Shown here piece after piece: positions 41,259-50,548 of a stretch of DNA of 60,363 bases (position 1 is the first letter of the stretch; each line of letters starts with the position of its first letter). The notes below the pieces were generated by a model that saw only the letters and a program-made list of their open reading frames with translations, ran no database searches and had not been told where the DNA came from. The position numbers and the translations under genes are program-made. Source of the stretch: Metaruminococcus_A gallistercoris (lineage in GTDB: Bacteria > Bacillota > Clostridia > Oscillospirales > Ruminococcaceae); the NCBI GenBank assembly GCA_904394975.1, contig CAJFNQ010000001.1, forward strand, positions 1 through 60,363, read 5' to 3'.

Positions 41259-41879
41259 GTGGAATATAAAACCATAAGGAACCGGGGAGAAGATGAGTTT
41301 ATTGAACGGCGTTCCCGGTTTATTGGGCATATCGCCCCAGTGAAAACAGAAGAGGAAGCGCTTGCGTTTCTGGAAGAGGTGCGTGCCGCGAACCGTGAGG
41401 CAAACCACAACTGTTACGCGTATGTTTTACGTGAAGGTCAGATCCGCCGCTACTCCGACGACGGGGAACCGCAGGGAACAGCGGGCGTACCTATTTTGGA
41501 GGTTCTTCTCCGGAATGAACTGGTGGACGTCTGCGCGGTGGTGACCCGGTATTTCGGCGGCGTTCTGCTGGGCGCGGGCGGTTTGGTGCGTTCTTATTCT
41601 ACCGGGGCGAGCATTGCGGTGGCGGCCGGCGGGATCATGACCATGACCCCCTGTACCTCTTTTGTTGTGGAGGTGGATTATTCCCTTTACGGAAAGTTGA
41701 GTTATATCCTGCCGGATTATCGCATCGTTGTGCAGGAAAGCAGCTTCGGCGAAAAGGTGCGTTTGGTGCTGCTCATCAAAACCGAGCGGATGCCGGCGTT
41801 TCAGAAGGCATTGCAGGAACTTTCCGCCGGAAAGGCAGAGGCGTTTGTTCTGAAAGAATGTTACGCTGATATGGAATAA
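41259..41879 (+). CDS. yigZ: IMPACT/YigZ family protein
   Basis: The 206-residue protein has the UPF0029 fold: SRFIGHIAPVKTEEEALAFL, then NHNCYAYVLREGQIRRYSDD with the family signature SDDGEPQGTAG, and a C-terminal DUF1949 domain (about 140-200). Its biochemical role is uncertain; eukaryotic IMPACT regulates a translation kinase. The GTG at 41259 follows GAAAGGAG at 9 bases. Confidence 0.93.
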   Translation: MEYKTIRNRGEDEFIERRSRFIGHIAPVKTEEEALAFLEEVRAANREANHNCYAYVLREGQIRRYSDDGEPQGTAGVPILEVLLRNELVDVCAVVTRYFGGVLLGAGGLVRSYSTGASIAVAAGGIMTMTPCTSFVVEVDYSLYGKLSYILPDYRIVVQESSFGEKVRLVLLIKTERMPAFQKALQELSAGKAEAFVLKECYADME

Positions 41880-41911
41880 AAAGACAGGCTTTGTCAAAAA
41901 AATAAAGTAAT

Positions 41912-41939
41912 CTGACAGGTTCTGCCGTATATATATTAT
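41912..41939 (+). promoter_or_regulatory. Probable promoter of the dgt-dnaG-rpoD transcript
   Basis: CTGACA (41912-41917), a 16-base spacer and TATTAT (41934-41939), 30 bases before the dgt start. Confidence 0.5.
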
Positions 41940-41969
41940 AGAGTGCTTTATAAAGGGGACTTTGTGTTT

Positions 41970-42968
41970 ATGACCATCCGGGAACAGACCCAATTGCTGG
42001 AGGAACAGCTGCTCAGCCCATATGCGATGCGTTCGGCGCAAAGCCGCGGTCGTGTGCGTGAAGAGCCTCAGTGCGACATCCGCACGGATTTTTGCCGGGA
42101 CCGTGACCGGATCATTCACTGCAATTCTTTCCGCCGGTTAAAGCACAAAACCCAGGTGTTCCTTTCCCCGATGGGAGACCATTACCGCACCCGCCTGACC
42201 CATACGCTTGAGGTTTCGCAGATCGCTCGCACCATTGCCCGTGCGCTGCGGCTGAATGAGGATTTGACTGAAGCCATTGCAATGGGGCACGACTTGGGGC
42301 ACACCCCTTTTGGGCATGCGGGGGAGCGCGCGCTGAATGAAGTTTGTCCGCTGGGGTTCCAGCACGCGCTGCACAGTGTTCGGGTTGTAGATGCGCTGGA
42401 GCGGAACGGAAAAGGACTCAACCTGACTTACGAGGTAAAAAACGGGATTGCCTGCCATTCGCTGGATGCGGTCGCCGCTACCCTTGAGGGGCGGGTGGTC
42501 AAGCTTGCCGACAAGGTCGCATACATCAACCATGATATTGAGGACGCTCTTCGTGCAGGCGTGCTTTCCAATGAGGATATCCCGTTTCAGTGTACTTATG
42601 TGCTGGGGCGCACCAAGTCGGAGCGGATTTCAACCATCATCCATTCGGTGGTGGAACACAGTTCGGATGATATTCGCATGGACAGTGAGGTGCAGCAGGC
42701 GCATGACCGTTTGAAAGCGTTCATGTTTGAGCAGGTATATAAAAATTCGACCGCCAAGTCAGAAGAGGGCAAAGCGGAGGAAGTGGTAAAGATCCTTTAC
42801 CGTTATTTTGTCAAGCAGCCGGAAAAACTTCCGGAACTTTACCGCAGGACTGCGGAAGAACAGGGTGCGGACCGCGCGGTCTGCGACTACATTGCCGGCA
42901 TGACCGACGGATACGCGACCGAATTGTTTGAAGAACTGTTTGTTCCGCACTGCTGGAGCATGCGGTAA
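41970..42968 (+). CDS. dgt: dGTPase-like HD-domain triphosphohydrolase
   Basis: The 332-residue protein has the complete HD metal site: RTRLTHTLEVSQIAR (His78), GHDLGHTPFGHAGE (His107-Asp108) and VVKLADKVAYINHDIED (second Asp). Dgt-type enzymes remove triphosphate from dGTP, and Firmicute forms may act on other dNTPs. The ATG at 41970 is chosen; a GTG at 41964 is closer to AAAGGGGA and equally possible. It stands directly upstream of dnaG and rpoD, a common clostridial order. Confidence 0.92.
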   Translation: MTIREQTQLLEEQLLSPYAMRSAQSRGRVREEPQCDIRTDFCRDRDRIIHCNSFRRLKHKTQVFLSPMGDHYRTRLTHTLEVSQIARTIARALRLNEDLTEAIAMGHDLGHTPFGHAGERALNEVCPLGFQHALHSVRVVDALERNGKGLNLTYEVKNGIACHSLDAVAATLEGRVVKLADKVAYINHDIEDALRAGVLSNEDIPFQCTYVLGRTKSERISTIIHSVVEHSSDDIRMDSEVQQAHDRLKAFMFEQVYKNSTAKSEEGKAEEVVKILYRYFVKQPEKLPELYRRTAEEQGADRAVCDYIAGMTDGYATELFEELFVPHCWSMR

Positions 42969-43003
42969 TTGTTTGGGGTGTGATATGAGAAAGGAGGGGG
43001 ATT

Positions 43004-44779
43004 ATGGCGATTCCGAGCAGTTTTATTATGCAGCTGCGCCAGACGGCCGATATTCAGGACATTGTTTCCAGCTATTGTTCGATCACCCGCGCCGGGCGGA
43101 ATCAAAAGTGCCTTTGCCCTTTCCATTCGGAAAAGACCCCGTCCATGGTGATTTACCCGGATACCCAGTCTTTCTATTGCTTCGGCTGCGGCGCCGGCGG
43201 CGATGTGATCACCTTCATCATGAAGATCGAAAATCTCGATTATGTGGAAGCCGTTCGCTTTTTGGCAAGACGGTATCATATGGAGATTCCGGATGAAGCA
43301 GGGGATGACCGCGCTTACCGGATGCGCACCCGCATTCTGGAACTGAACCGGGAAACAGCGCGTTTTTACCACAAATGCCTGCTCTCTCCGGCGGGAAAAG
43401 AAGGGCTTGCCTATTTGAAAGGGCGGCAGTTGAGTGAAAAGACGATCACCACCTACGGGCTCGGTTTCGCACCGATGGGGTGGGATAACCTGATCAATCA
43501 CCTGCGTTCCAAAGGTTTTACAATGGATGAGATGATCGCCGCGGCGGTGGTCGCCCGCAGTGATCGGGGCAGCAGGGTTCGTTTTTACGATCAGTTCCGC
43601 AACCGGGTCATGTTTCCGATCATCGATCTGCGCGGCAATGTGATCGCGTTCGGCGGCCGCGTGATGGACGATTCCAAGCCGAAATACCTCAACTCGGCGG
43701 ATACACCGGTGTTTAAGAAAAGCCGCAATCTGTTTTCGCTGAACCTTGCCAAAACGCAGGTGCAGGACCGGAAGCTGATTTTAGCGGAAGGGTATATGGA
43801 TGTTATCTCCATCTATCAGGCAGGATTTCACAACGTGATCGCGACTCTGGGAACCGCGCTCACCGAAGAACAGGCCAGACTGATCTCCCAGTACGCCGAA
43901 CAGGTTATCATTTCCTATGACTCGGATGTTGCCGGTCAGCGTGCGAGTGAACGGGCGATCACCCTGCTGTCACAGGCGGGAGTCGCTACCCGTGTGCTTG
44001 CCATGAGCGGGGCGAAAGACCCGGATGAGTACATTAAAAAGTTCGGGCCAACCCGGTTTAAGCTGCTTCTGGAGGGTGCGAACAATCCGGTGGAGTTTGA
44101 GCTGCTCAAGGTCAAAAAGACGCTTGATATGAACACCGAGGACGGTAAACTTACCTATCTGCGGCAGAGCGTATCGGCGCTGGCAAGGCTCAGCAATCCG
44201 TTTGAACGGGAGGTTTACGCGGGAAAAATCGCGGAGGAGACCGGTGTTTCCAAGGCGACCATCCTCGAACAGGTTCAAGGAGTTATGAAACGGGAACGTT
44301 ACGCAGACCGCAAGCGGGAGTGGAACGAGGTGCAGAGCGGGCGTGCGCTGCATCAGGACCGGGTCAACCCGCAGAAGGCGACCAACCTGAAAGCCGCCAT
44401 GGCGGAAGAAGGAATTTTGGTGTACCTGTTCAAAAACCCGGATGCGGTGGATGAAGTCGTGGCCCGGCTCAAACCGGAGTATTTTGTCACCGATTTTAAC
44501 CGCCGTGTGTATGAACTGATTCTTCAGAAAGCAGGTGAACAGCACACGGTCGATCTAGCGTCTCTGTCGGGTGAATTAAATCCGCAGGAAATGGGCAAAA
44601 TATCGGGGCTTTTAGCAAAGAACCACGATATGCAAAATTCCAGACAGATGCTTGACGATTATTTACAGGTTCTGGAGGAACTGCACGAAAAGCCAAAGCC
44701 GTCTGATCTGGCTCAGGCCGGTGAAGAGGAACTGGAAGCGTATTATGAACGACTCAAACAGAAAAAAGGCGGGCGTTGA
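43004..44779 (+). CDS. dnaG: DNA primase
   Basis: The 591-residue primase has an N-terminal CHC2 zinc finger (Cys38, His41, Cys59, Cys62), then the RNA polymerase basic motif around KGRQLSEKTITTYGLG. The Toprim core follows with LILAEGYMDVISIYQAG and ISYDSDVAGQRA. The C-terminal domain contacts the replicative helicase. It makes RNA primers for Okazaki fragments. AAAGGAGGGGG precedes the ATG. It is the centre of the macromolecular-synthesis operon, with rpoD downstream. Confidence 0.97.
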   Translation: MAIPSSFIMQLRQTADIQDIVSSYCSITRAGRNQKCLCPFHSEKTPSMVIYPDTQSFYCFGCGAGGDVITFIMKIENLDYVEAVRFLARRYHMEIPDEAGDDRAYRMRTRILELNRETARFYHKCLLSPAGKEGLAYLKGRQLSEKTITTYGLGFAPMGWDNLINHLRSKGFTMDEMIAAAVVARSDRGSRVRFYDQFRNRVMFPIIDLRGNVIAFGGRVMDDSKPKYLNSADTPVFKKSRNLFSLNLAKTQVQDRKLILAEGYMDVISIYQAGFHNVIATLGTALTEEQARLISQYAEQVIISYDSDVAGQRASERAITLLSQAGVATRVLAMSGAKDPDEYIKKFGPTRFKLLLEGANNPVEFELLKVKKTLDMNTEDGKLTYLRQSVSALARLSNPFEREVYAGKIAEETGVSKATILEQVQGVMKRERYADRKREWNEVQSGRALHQDRVNPQKATNLKAAMAEEGILVYLFKNPDAVDEVVARLKPEYFVTDFNRRVYELILQKAGEQHTVDLASLSGELNPQEMGKISGLLAKNHDMQNSRQMLDDYLQVLEELHEKPKPSDLAQAGEEELEAYYERLKQKKGGR

Positions 44780-44906
44780 CCCGTTTGATATACATTTGTG
44801 AAAACAGGATCATCCGAAAAACAAAAAAGGATGAAGAAAACAGGCGCCGGAGTCTATGCCGCGTGGCGCCGAGCACCGCTGCGGCAGCGGAGAATGGGAA
44901 TTGTTT

Positions 44907-45998
44907 ATGGGAGCTAATGAGAAAAAACCGGTTGTCGCTGAACTCATCGAACAGGGCAAGACAAAAGGAAAACTGACGACAAAAGAGATCACCGACGCGT
45001 TGGAAGAACTGGATTTTGATCCGGAACAGATGGAAAAACTCTATGATTCTCTGGAGAGCATGAACATTGAGATCGTGGAGGATTTTGAGCCGGATCTGGA
45101 TTTGGAGGATCTGACGCTTGAAAACAATACAAACGTTGATTTGGAAGCGTCGCTTTCTACTGAAGGAATCAGCATTGATGACCCGGTCAAGGTCTATCTC
45201 AAAGAGATCGGCCGTGTTCCGCTGCTGTCTACCGAAGAGGAGATCGACCTCGCCACCCGTATGGCGCAGGGGGACGCGTTCGCGAGAAAGCGCCTGAGCG
45301 AGGCCAACCTTCGTTTGGTCGTCAGCATCGCCAAGCGGTATGTCGGCCGCGGCATGCAGTTTTTGGACCTGATTCAGGAAGGCAACCTGGGCCTTATCAA
45401 AGCGGTGGAAAAATTTGACCACACTAAGGGCTTTAAGTTTTCCACCTACGCGACCTGGTGGATCCGTCAGGCCATTACCCGCGCCATTGCGGATCAGGCG
45501 CGTACCATTCGTATCCCGGTGCATATGGTCGAGACCATCAACAAGGTGAAGAAGGTTTCCAGCCAGCTGCTGCACAAAAACGGGCATGAGCCGACGGCGG
45601 AGGAGATTGCCGAAGAGTTGGATATGCCGGTGGAAAAGGTGCGGGAGATCATCCGTGTGGCACAGGAACCGGTTTCGTTAGAAACGCCGATCGGTGAGGA
45701 GGAAGACAGCCATCTGGGCGATTTTATTCCGGACGATGACGCTCCGGCACCGGCGGAAGCGGCTTCTCATACCCTGCTTAAAGAACAGCTCAACGATGTG
45801 CTTTCCACCCTGACCGAGCGTGAGAAAAAGGTTCTCTGTCTCCGTTTTGGTTTGGAAGACGGACGTTCCAGAACACTGGAAGAGGTCGGTAAAGAATTCA
45901 ATGTTACCCGTGAGCGTATCCGTCAGATCGAGGCCAAAGCGCTGCGTAAGCTGCGTCATCCCAGCCGGAGCAAACGCCTGAAGGATTTCCTTGATTGA
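44907..45998 (+). CDS. rpoD: RNA polymerase primary sigma factor
   Basis: The 363-residue protein is a typical length for Firmicute SigA. A short region 1.1 comes first, then region 1.2 (DPVKVYLKEIGRVPLLSTEE), region 2 (RLVVSIAKRYVGRGMQFLDL, then FSTYATWWIRQAITRAI), region 3 and region 4 (EVGKEFNVTRERIRQIEAKA). It recognises the TTGACA/TATAAT promoters seen throughout the window. The ATG at 44907 follows GGGA; an in-frame frame from 44856 and a TTG at 44901 are less likely. It lies 127 bases downstream of dnaG. Confidence 0.96.
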   Translation: MGANEKKPVVAELIEQGKTKGKLTTKEITDALEELDFDPEQMEKLYDSLESMNIEIVEDFEPDLDLEDLTLENNTNVDLEASLSTEGISIDDPVKVYLKEIGRVPLLSTEEEIDLATRMAQGDAFARKRLSEANLRLVVSIAKRYVGRGMQFLDLIQEGNLGLIKAVEKFDHTKGFKFSTYATWWIRQAITRAIADQARTIRIPVHMVETINKVKKVSSQLLHKNGHEPTAEEIAEELDMPVEKVREIIRVAQEPVSLETPIGEEEDSHLGDFIPDDDAPAPAEAASHTLLKEQLNDVLSTLTEREKKVLCLRFGLEDGRSRTLEEVGKEFNVTRERIRQIEAKALRKLRHPSRSKRLKDFLD

Positions 45999-46007
45999 GT
46001 TTTCCAT

Positions 46008-46035
46008 TGACATTACTCTACCAAAATAGTATAAT
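46008..46035 (+). promoter_or_regulatory. Promoter of the Rrf2 regulator gene
   Basis: TTGACA (46008-46013), a 16-base spacer and TATAAT (46030-46035), overlapped by TAGTATAATAACTA, a short dyad that could be an autoregulatory site. Confidence 0.78.
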
Positions 46036-46060
46036 AACTAGTAAGAGGTAGGGTGATGGT

Positions 46061-46462
46061 ATGCATATTACGCTGGAATCGGATTATGCGATCCGTATGA
46101 TGATCTATCTTGCGCGTGAAAACAAAAGGGTCGATGCGAAAAAAATTTCCGATGATGCGGAAGTTACCCTTCGTTTTGCGCTGAAGATTCTGCGCAAATT
46201 TGCGGCTGCCGGCGTGATCCGCTCCTTTAAGGGAATGCAGGGCGGCTATGAGTTGGCGCGCCCCGCTTCAGAGATCACCTTGCGGGAGATCGTTGAAACG
46301 GTGGAGGGTACATATTATTTCAGCCGCTGTTTAAACCCTGAATGCGGATGTACACGTACGGAAAAGCCGCATGCTGCTTGTAAAGCGCAGAAGGTGTTTT
46401 GCGACATTTCACAGATGGTGCGGGAAAAGCTGGAATCGGTCACGCTGGATCAGCTTGCCTGA
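46061..46462 (+). CDS. Rrf2 family transcriptional regulator
   Basis: The 133-residue protein has a winged helix (about 1-65; SDYAIRMMIYLA, then ILRKFAAAGVIRSFKGMQGG). The C-terminal dimer helix carries a Cys cluster: Cys90, Cys95, Cys97 and Cys107. In IscR and NsrR three cysteines here bind an Fe-S cluster; the spacing differs in this protein. It may sense iron-sulphur status, oxygen or nitric oxide. It has its own promoter and terminator and no isc or suf genes nearby. Confidence 0.9.
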   Translation: MHITLESDYAIRMMIYLARENKRVDAKKISDDAEVTLRFALKILRKFAAAGVIRSFKGMQGGYELARPASEITLREIVETVEGTYYFSRCLNPECGCTRTEKPHAACKAQKVFCDISQMVREKLESVTLDQLA

Positions 46463-46477
46463 ACAGGATAATAACAG

Positions 46478-46510
46478 GAAAAGCCGGGGGCATACACCCC
46501 GGCTTTTTTA
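46478..46510 (+). terminator. Rho-independent terminator
   Basis: AAAAGCCGGGG, GCATACA loop, CCCCGGCTTTTTT, 16 bases after the rrf2-type gene. Confidence 0.95.
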
Positions 46511-46567
46511 TGCACATCGTTTTGCTGAATGCTTGAAAAAAGCTGCTGACTTAACACAAAAAAGCGC

Positions 46568-46596
46568 TTGACACTGCAAAATTCCTGTGATATACT
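46568..46596 (+). promoter_or_regulatory. Promoter of rpoBC
   Basis: TTGACA (46568-46573), a 17-base spacer and TATACT (46591-46596). The transcript would have a leader of about 160 bases containing ATGGGTTT (46613-46620) and AAACCCAT (46639-46646) as an inverted repeat. Confidence 0.83.
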
Positions 46597-46765
46597 GATA
46601 TACTGTATCAAAATGGGTTTTTGCACCTAAAAATGGTCAAACCCATGGAAAAAATGGCAAAAAATCATAGTTGAAACAGAGAAATAACCCCTTGTTTCAT
46701 GCTGTGTTTTGTGAACTTTACCAAGCGGTTGTTCGAGTAAGTGGAAGAATGGAGTGGTTGAGTAA

Positions 46766-49700
46766 ATGGTAAATGTCAAGCCAGTGAAACTCGGAAAAAA
46801 CACCCGTATGAGTTTTTCGCGCATCAACGAGGTTTTGGAGATGCCGAATCTCATCGAGGTGCAGAAAAATTCCTACAAATGGTTTCTTGAGAAAGGTTTG
46901 AAGGAAGTTTTCGACGATATGTCCGCCATTACCGATTACACCGGTAACCTGGTGCTCGATTTTGTCGACTATCATCTGGATGATCAGCCGAAATACAGCG
47001 TGGAAGAGTGCAAGGAACGCGATGTGACCTATGCCGCTCCGCTGCGTGTCAAAGCCCGTCTGCTCAACAAAGAGACCGGTGAGGTAAAAGAGCAGGAGAT
47101 CTTTTTGGGCGATTTCCCGCTTATGACCGAAAGCGGCACCTTTGTCATCAACGGCGCGGAACGTGTTATCGTTTCTCAGCTCGTTCGTTCTCCGGGCGTA
47201 TATTACAGTGAATCGTTTGACAAGACCGGTAAGCCGCTGTACGCGACCACCGTTATCCCGAACCGCGGCGCGTGGCTCGAGTACGAAACCGATTCCAACG
47301 ATATTTTCTATGTCCGCATCGACAAAAACCGTAAGATCCCGGTGACTGTGCTGCTGCGTGCATTGCTGCGCATCAAAGACAACGTGGAGGGCGACTTCAC
47401 CGAAAGCTTCACCCAGTATATGGGCACCGACAATGAGATTTATGAGGTGTTTGGTGAGGACGAGCGCCTGGTGGCGACCATCCAGAACAAAGACACTACC
47501 AAAAACGGCGAGGAAGCTCTGCTGGAAGTCTACCGCAAGCTGCGCCCGGGCGAGCCCCCGACGGTTGAAAGCTCCATCACCCACCTGAGAAACTTGTTCT
47601 TTGACGAGCGGCGTTATGACCTTTCCCGTGTCGGCCGTTATAAATACAACAAAAAACTTGCGATCGGCAACCGCCTTGTTGGACAGACTCTGGCACAGCC
47701 TATCGTTAATGAATTGACCGGCGAGCTGCTTGCGGATGCAGGCCAGAAGCTCACCCGCGAGATGGCGGAAGCCATTGAGCGTGCCGGTGTTGACACCGCT
47801 TTCGTCACCTTGGAAGACGGAAAAACGGTGAAAATCATTTCCAACGGCATGGTTGATATTCACGACTATGTCGGCGATATGGAAGTTGAGTCGCTCGGCA
47901 TCAACGAAAAGGTTCGTTTCAAGGTGTTAAAACAGATTCTTGAAACCACCGAAGGGGAAGAAGCTCTGCGTGAAGCCATTGCTGCCCGTGTGGATGAGCT
48001 CATCCCCAAACACATTATGAAAGACGATATTTTTGCAACCGTAAACTACTTAAACAACCTGGTTTACGGCATTGGTACGGTGGATGATATCGACCACCTC
48101 GGCAACCGCCGTATCCGTTCGGTCGGCGAGCTGCTCCAGAACCAGTTCCGCATTGGTTTTTCCCGTATGGAGCGTGTTGTCCGTGAGCGTATGACCCTGC
48201 AGGCACAGGATATGGACGTTGTCACTCCGCAGGCGCTCATCAACATTCGCCCGGTCACATCCGCCATCAAAGAGTTCTTTGGTTCTTCGCCGCTTTCTCA
48301 GTTCATGGACCAGACCAACCCGCTGGCTGAGCTGACCCATAAGCGCCGTCTTTCCGCTCTGGGCCCTGGCGGTCTTTCCCGTGACCGCGCGAGCTTCGAA
48401 GTTCGTGACGTTCATTACAGCCACTACGGAAGAATGTGCCCGATTGAGACGCCGGAAGGCCCGAACATCGGTTTGATTTCCTATCTGGCAACCTTCGCGC
48501 GCATCAATGAATACGGTTTTATTGAGGCGCCTTACCGCAAGGTTGATAAAGCGACCGGCGTTGTCACCGATGAGGTCGTTTACATGACCGCTGATGTGGA
48601 AGACAACTATGTTGTCGCACAGGCGAACGAGCCGTTGGACGAAGAAAACCGTTTTGCCCGTCCGCGTGTCAACGCGCGTCACCTGGATCAGATCCTTGAG
48701 ATCGAGCGTGAGCGGGTCGACTTCATGGATGTATCTCCGAAGATGGTCGTTTCTGTTGCAACGGCGATGATTCCGTTCTTGGAAAACGACGACGCAAACC
48801 GTGCGCTCATGGGTTCCAACATGCAGCGGCAGGCAGTTCCGCTTTTGAAGACCGAGTCCCCGATCGTTGGTACCGGTATGGAGTATAAAGCTGCGGTTGA
48901 TTCCGGCGTTGCGGTTGTCTCCAAGCATGACGGTGTCATTGAAAGCGTTTCTGCGGACGAAGTTGTGCTTAAAGAAGATAACGGTGTGTCCCACACCTAT
49001 AAACTGCTCAAGTTTAAACGTTCCAACCAGGGCACCTGCATCAACCAGCGCCCGATTGTGGAAAAAGGCGAGCGGGTCAAGGTCGGCCAGGTTCTGGCAG
49101 ACGGTCCTGCTACCAGCAACGGTGAGATCAGCCTTGGTAAGAACGTGCTCATCGGCTTTATGACTTGGGAAGGTTATAACTACGAAGACGCGGTCCTCAT
49201 CAATGAAAAGATCGTCCGCGACGACGTGTTTACCTCCATCCACATTGAAGAATATGAGATCGAAGCACGTGACACCAAGCTCGGGCCGGAAGAGATCACT
49301 CGCGATATTCCGAACGTTGGTGAGGACGCGCTCAAAGATCTGGACGAGCGCGGCATCATCCGCATCGGTGCAGAAGTTCGCGCAGGTGATATCCTCGTCG
49401 GTAAGGTAACCCCGAAAGGTGAGACCGAGCTCACCGCAGAGGAACGCTTGCTGCGTGCCATCTTCGGTGAAAAAGCGCGCGAAGTGCGTGACACCTCATT
49501 GAAGGTTCCGCACGGTGAATCTGGTACGATTGTTGACGTTAAAGTATTTACCCGCCAGAACTGCGACGAGCTTTCTCCGGGTGTTAACATGGTTGTCCGC
49601 TGCTACATCGCTCAGAAGCGTAAGATCAGCGTCGGCGACAAGATGGCAGGCCGTCACGGTAACAAGGGCGTTGTTTCCCGCATCCTCCCGCAGGAAGATA

Positions 49701-50533
49701 TGCCGTTCCTCCCGGATGGCACTCCGCTGGATATCGTTTTGAACCCGCTGGGCGTTCCGTCCCGTATGAACATCGGTCAGGTGCTGGAAGTTCACCTCGG
49801 CTACGCGGCGAAAGCACTCGGCTGGAAGATCATGACCCCGGTATTTGACGGCGCGCATGAGGAAGACATTCGTGCTTGTTTGAGAGAAGCCGGCTATGAT
49901 GAAGACGGCAAGACCCAGCTTTATGACGGACGTACCGGTGAGCCGTTTGACAACCGTGTAACCGTCGGCTATATGTACTTCTTGAAACTCCATCATCTGG
50001 TTGATGATAAGATCCATGCCCGTTCAACCGGTCCGTACTCCCTCGTTACTCAGCAGCCGCTCGGCGGTAAAGCGCAGTTCGGCGGTCAGCGTTTCGGTGA
50101 AATGGAGGTTTGGGCGCTGGAAGCTTACGGTGCGGCTTATACTCTGCAGGAAATCCTGACTGTGAAGTCGGACGACGTGGTCGGTCGTGTGAAGACCTAT
50201 GAGGCGATTGTAAAAGGCCAGAACGTACCGACGCCGGGTATTCCGGAATCCTTCAAGGTACTGGTTAAAGAGCTTCAGTCGCTTGGACTTGACATCAAGG
50301 TGCTGGATAAGAACAACGAGGAGATCGATCTCAAACAGTCGTTTGATGATGATGATATTGGTCTGCAGCATATTGATGATGAGGCAGTCAGCAATCTGGT
50401 CGAAGTAGAGGGCGACATGGAAGGTTATGGCGTGGAAGAGCCGGAAGATGATGGGGAAGCCCCGGAAGAATACGGTTCTGACTTTGACTTCGGTCTGGAT
50501 GATCCGGATGCAAACGACGATTTGGATATATAA
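46766..50533 (+). CDS. rpoB: DNA-directed RNA polymerase beta subunit
   Basis: The 1255-residue subunit is full length. Signatures include EVQKNSYKWFLEKGL at the start, the rifampicin region GSSPLSQFMDQTNPLAELTH (about 509-528), VHYSHYGRMCPIETPEGPNI, and the catalytic-core GDKMAGRHGNKGVVS. An acidic tail of about 55 residues ends the protein. It forms half of the active site cleft. GGAGTGG precedes the ATG. It is followed by rpoC after 15 bases. The usual upstream rplJ-rplL are not in the window. Confidence 0.98.
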   Translation: MVNVKPVKLGKNTRMSFSRINEVLEMPNLIEVQKNSYKWFLEKGLKEVFDDMSAITDYTGNLVLDFVDYHLDDQPKYSVEECKERDVTYAAPLRVKARLLNKETGEVKEQEIFLGDFPLMTESGTFVINGAERVIVSQLVRSPGVYYSESFDKTGKPLYATTVIPNRGAWLEYETDSNDIFYVRIDKNRKIPVTVLLRALLRIKDNVEGDFTESFTQYMGTDNEIYEVFGEDERLVATIQNKDTTKNGEEALLEVYRKLRPGEPPTVESSITHLRNLFFDERRYDLSRVGRYKYNKKLAIGNRLVGQTLAQPIVNELTGELLADAGQKLTREMAEAIERAGVDTAFVTLEDGKTVKIISNGMVDIHDYVGDMEVESLGINEKVRFKVLKQILETTEGEEALREAIAARVDELIPKHIMKDDIFATVNYLNNLVYGIGTVDDIDHLGNRRIRSVGELLQNQFRIGFSRMERVVRERMTLQAQDMDVVTPQALINIRPVTSAIKEFFGSSPLSQFMDQTNPLAELTHKRRLSALGPGGLSRDRASFEVRDVHYSHYGRMCPIETPEGPNIGLISYLATFARINEYGFIEAPYRKVDKATGVVTDEVVYMTADVEDNYVVAQANEPLDEENRFARPRVNARHLDQILEIERERVDFMDVSPKMVVSVATAMIPFLENDDANRALMGSNMQRQAVPLLKTESPIVGTGMEYKAAVDSGVAVVSKHDGVIESVSADEVVLKEDNGVSHTYKLLKFKRSNQGTCINQRPIVEKGERVKVGQVLADGPATSNGEISLGKNVLIGFMTWEGYNYEDAVLINEKIVRDDVFTSIHIEEYEIEARDTKLGPEEITRDIPNVGEDALKDLDERGIIRIGAEVRAGDILVGKVTPKGETELTAEERLLRAIFGEKAREVRDTSLKVPHGESGTIVDVKVFTRQNCDELSPGVNMVVRCYIAQKRKISVGDKMAGRHGNKGVVSRILPQEDMPFLPDGTPLDIVLNPLGVPSRMNIGQVLEVHLGYAAKALGWKIMTPVFDGAHEEDIRACLREAGYDEDGKTQLYDGRTGEPFDNRVTVGYMYFLKLHHLVDDKIHARSTGPYSLVTQQPLGGKAQFGGQRFGEMEVWALEAYGAAYTLQEILTVKSDDVVGRVKTYEAIVKGQNVPTPGIPESFKVLVKELQSLGLDIKVLDKNNEEIDLKQSFDDDDIGLQHIDDEAVSNLVEVEGDMEGYGVEEPEDDGEAPEEYGSDFDFGLDDPDANDDLDI

Positions 50534-50548
50534 GGAGGAGACGTCTGA

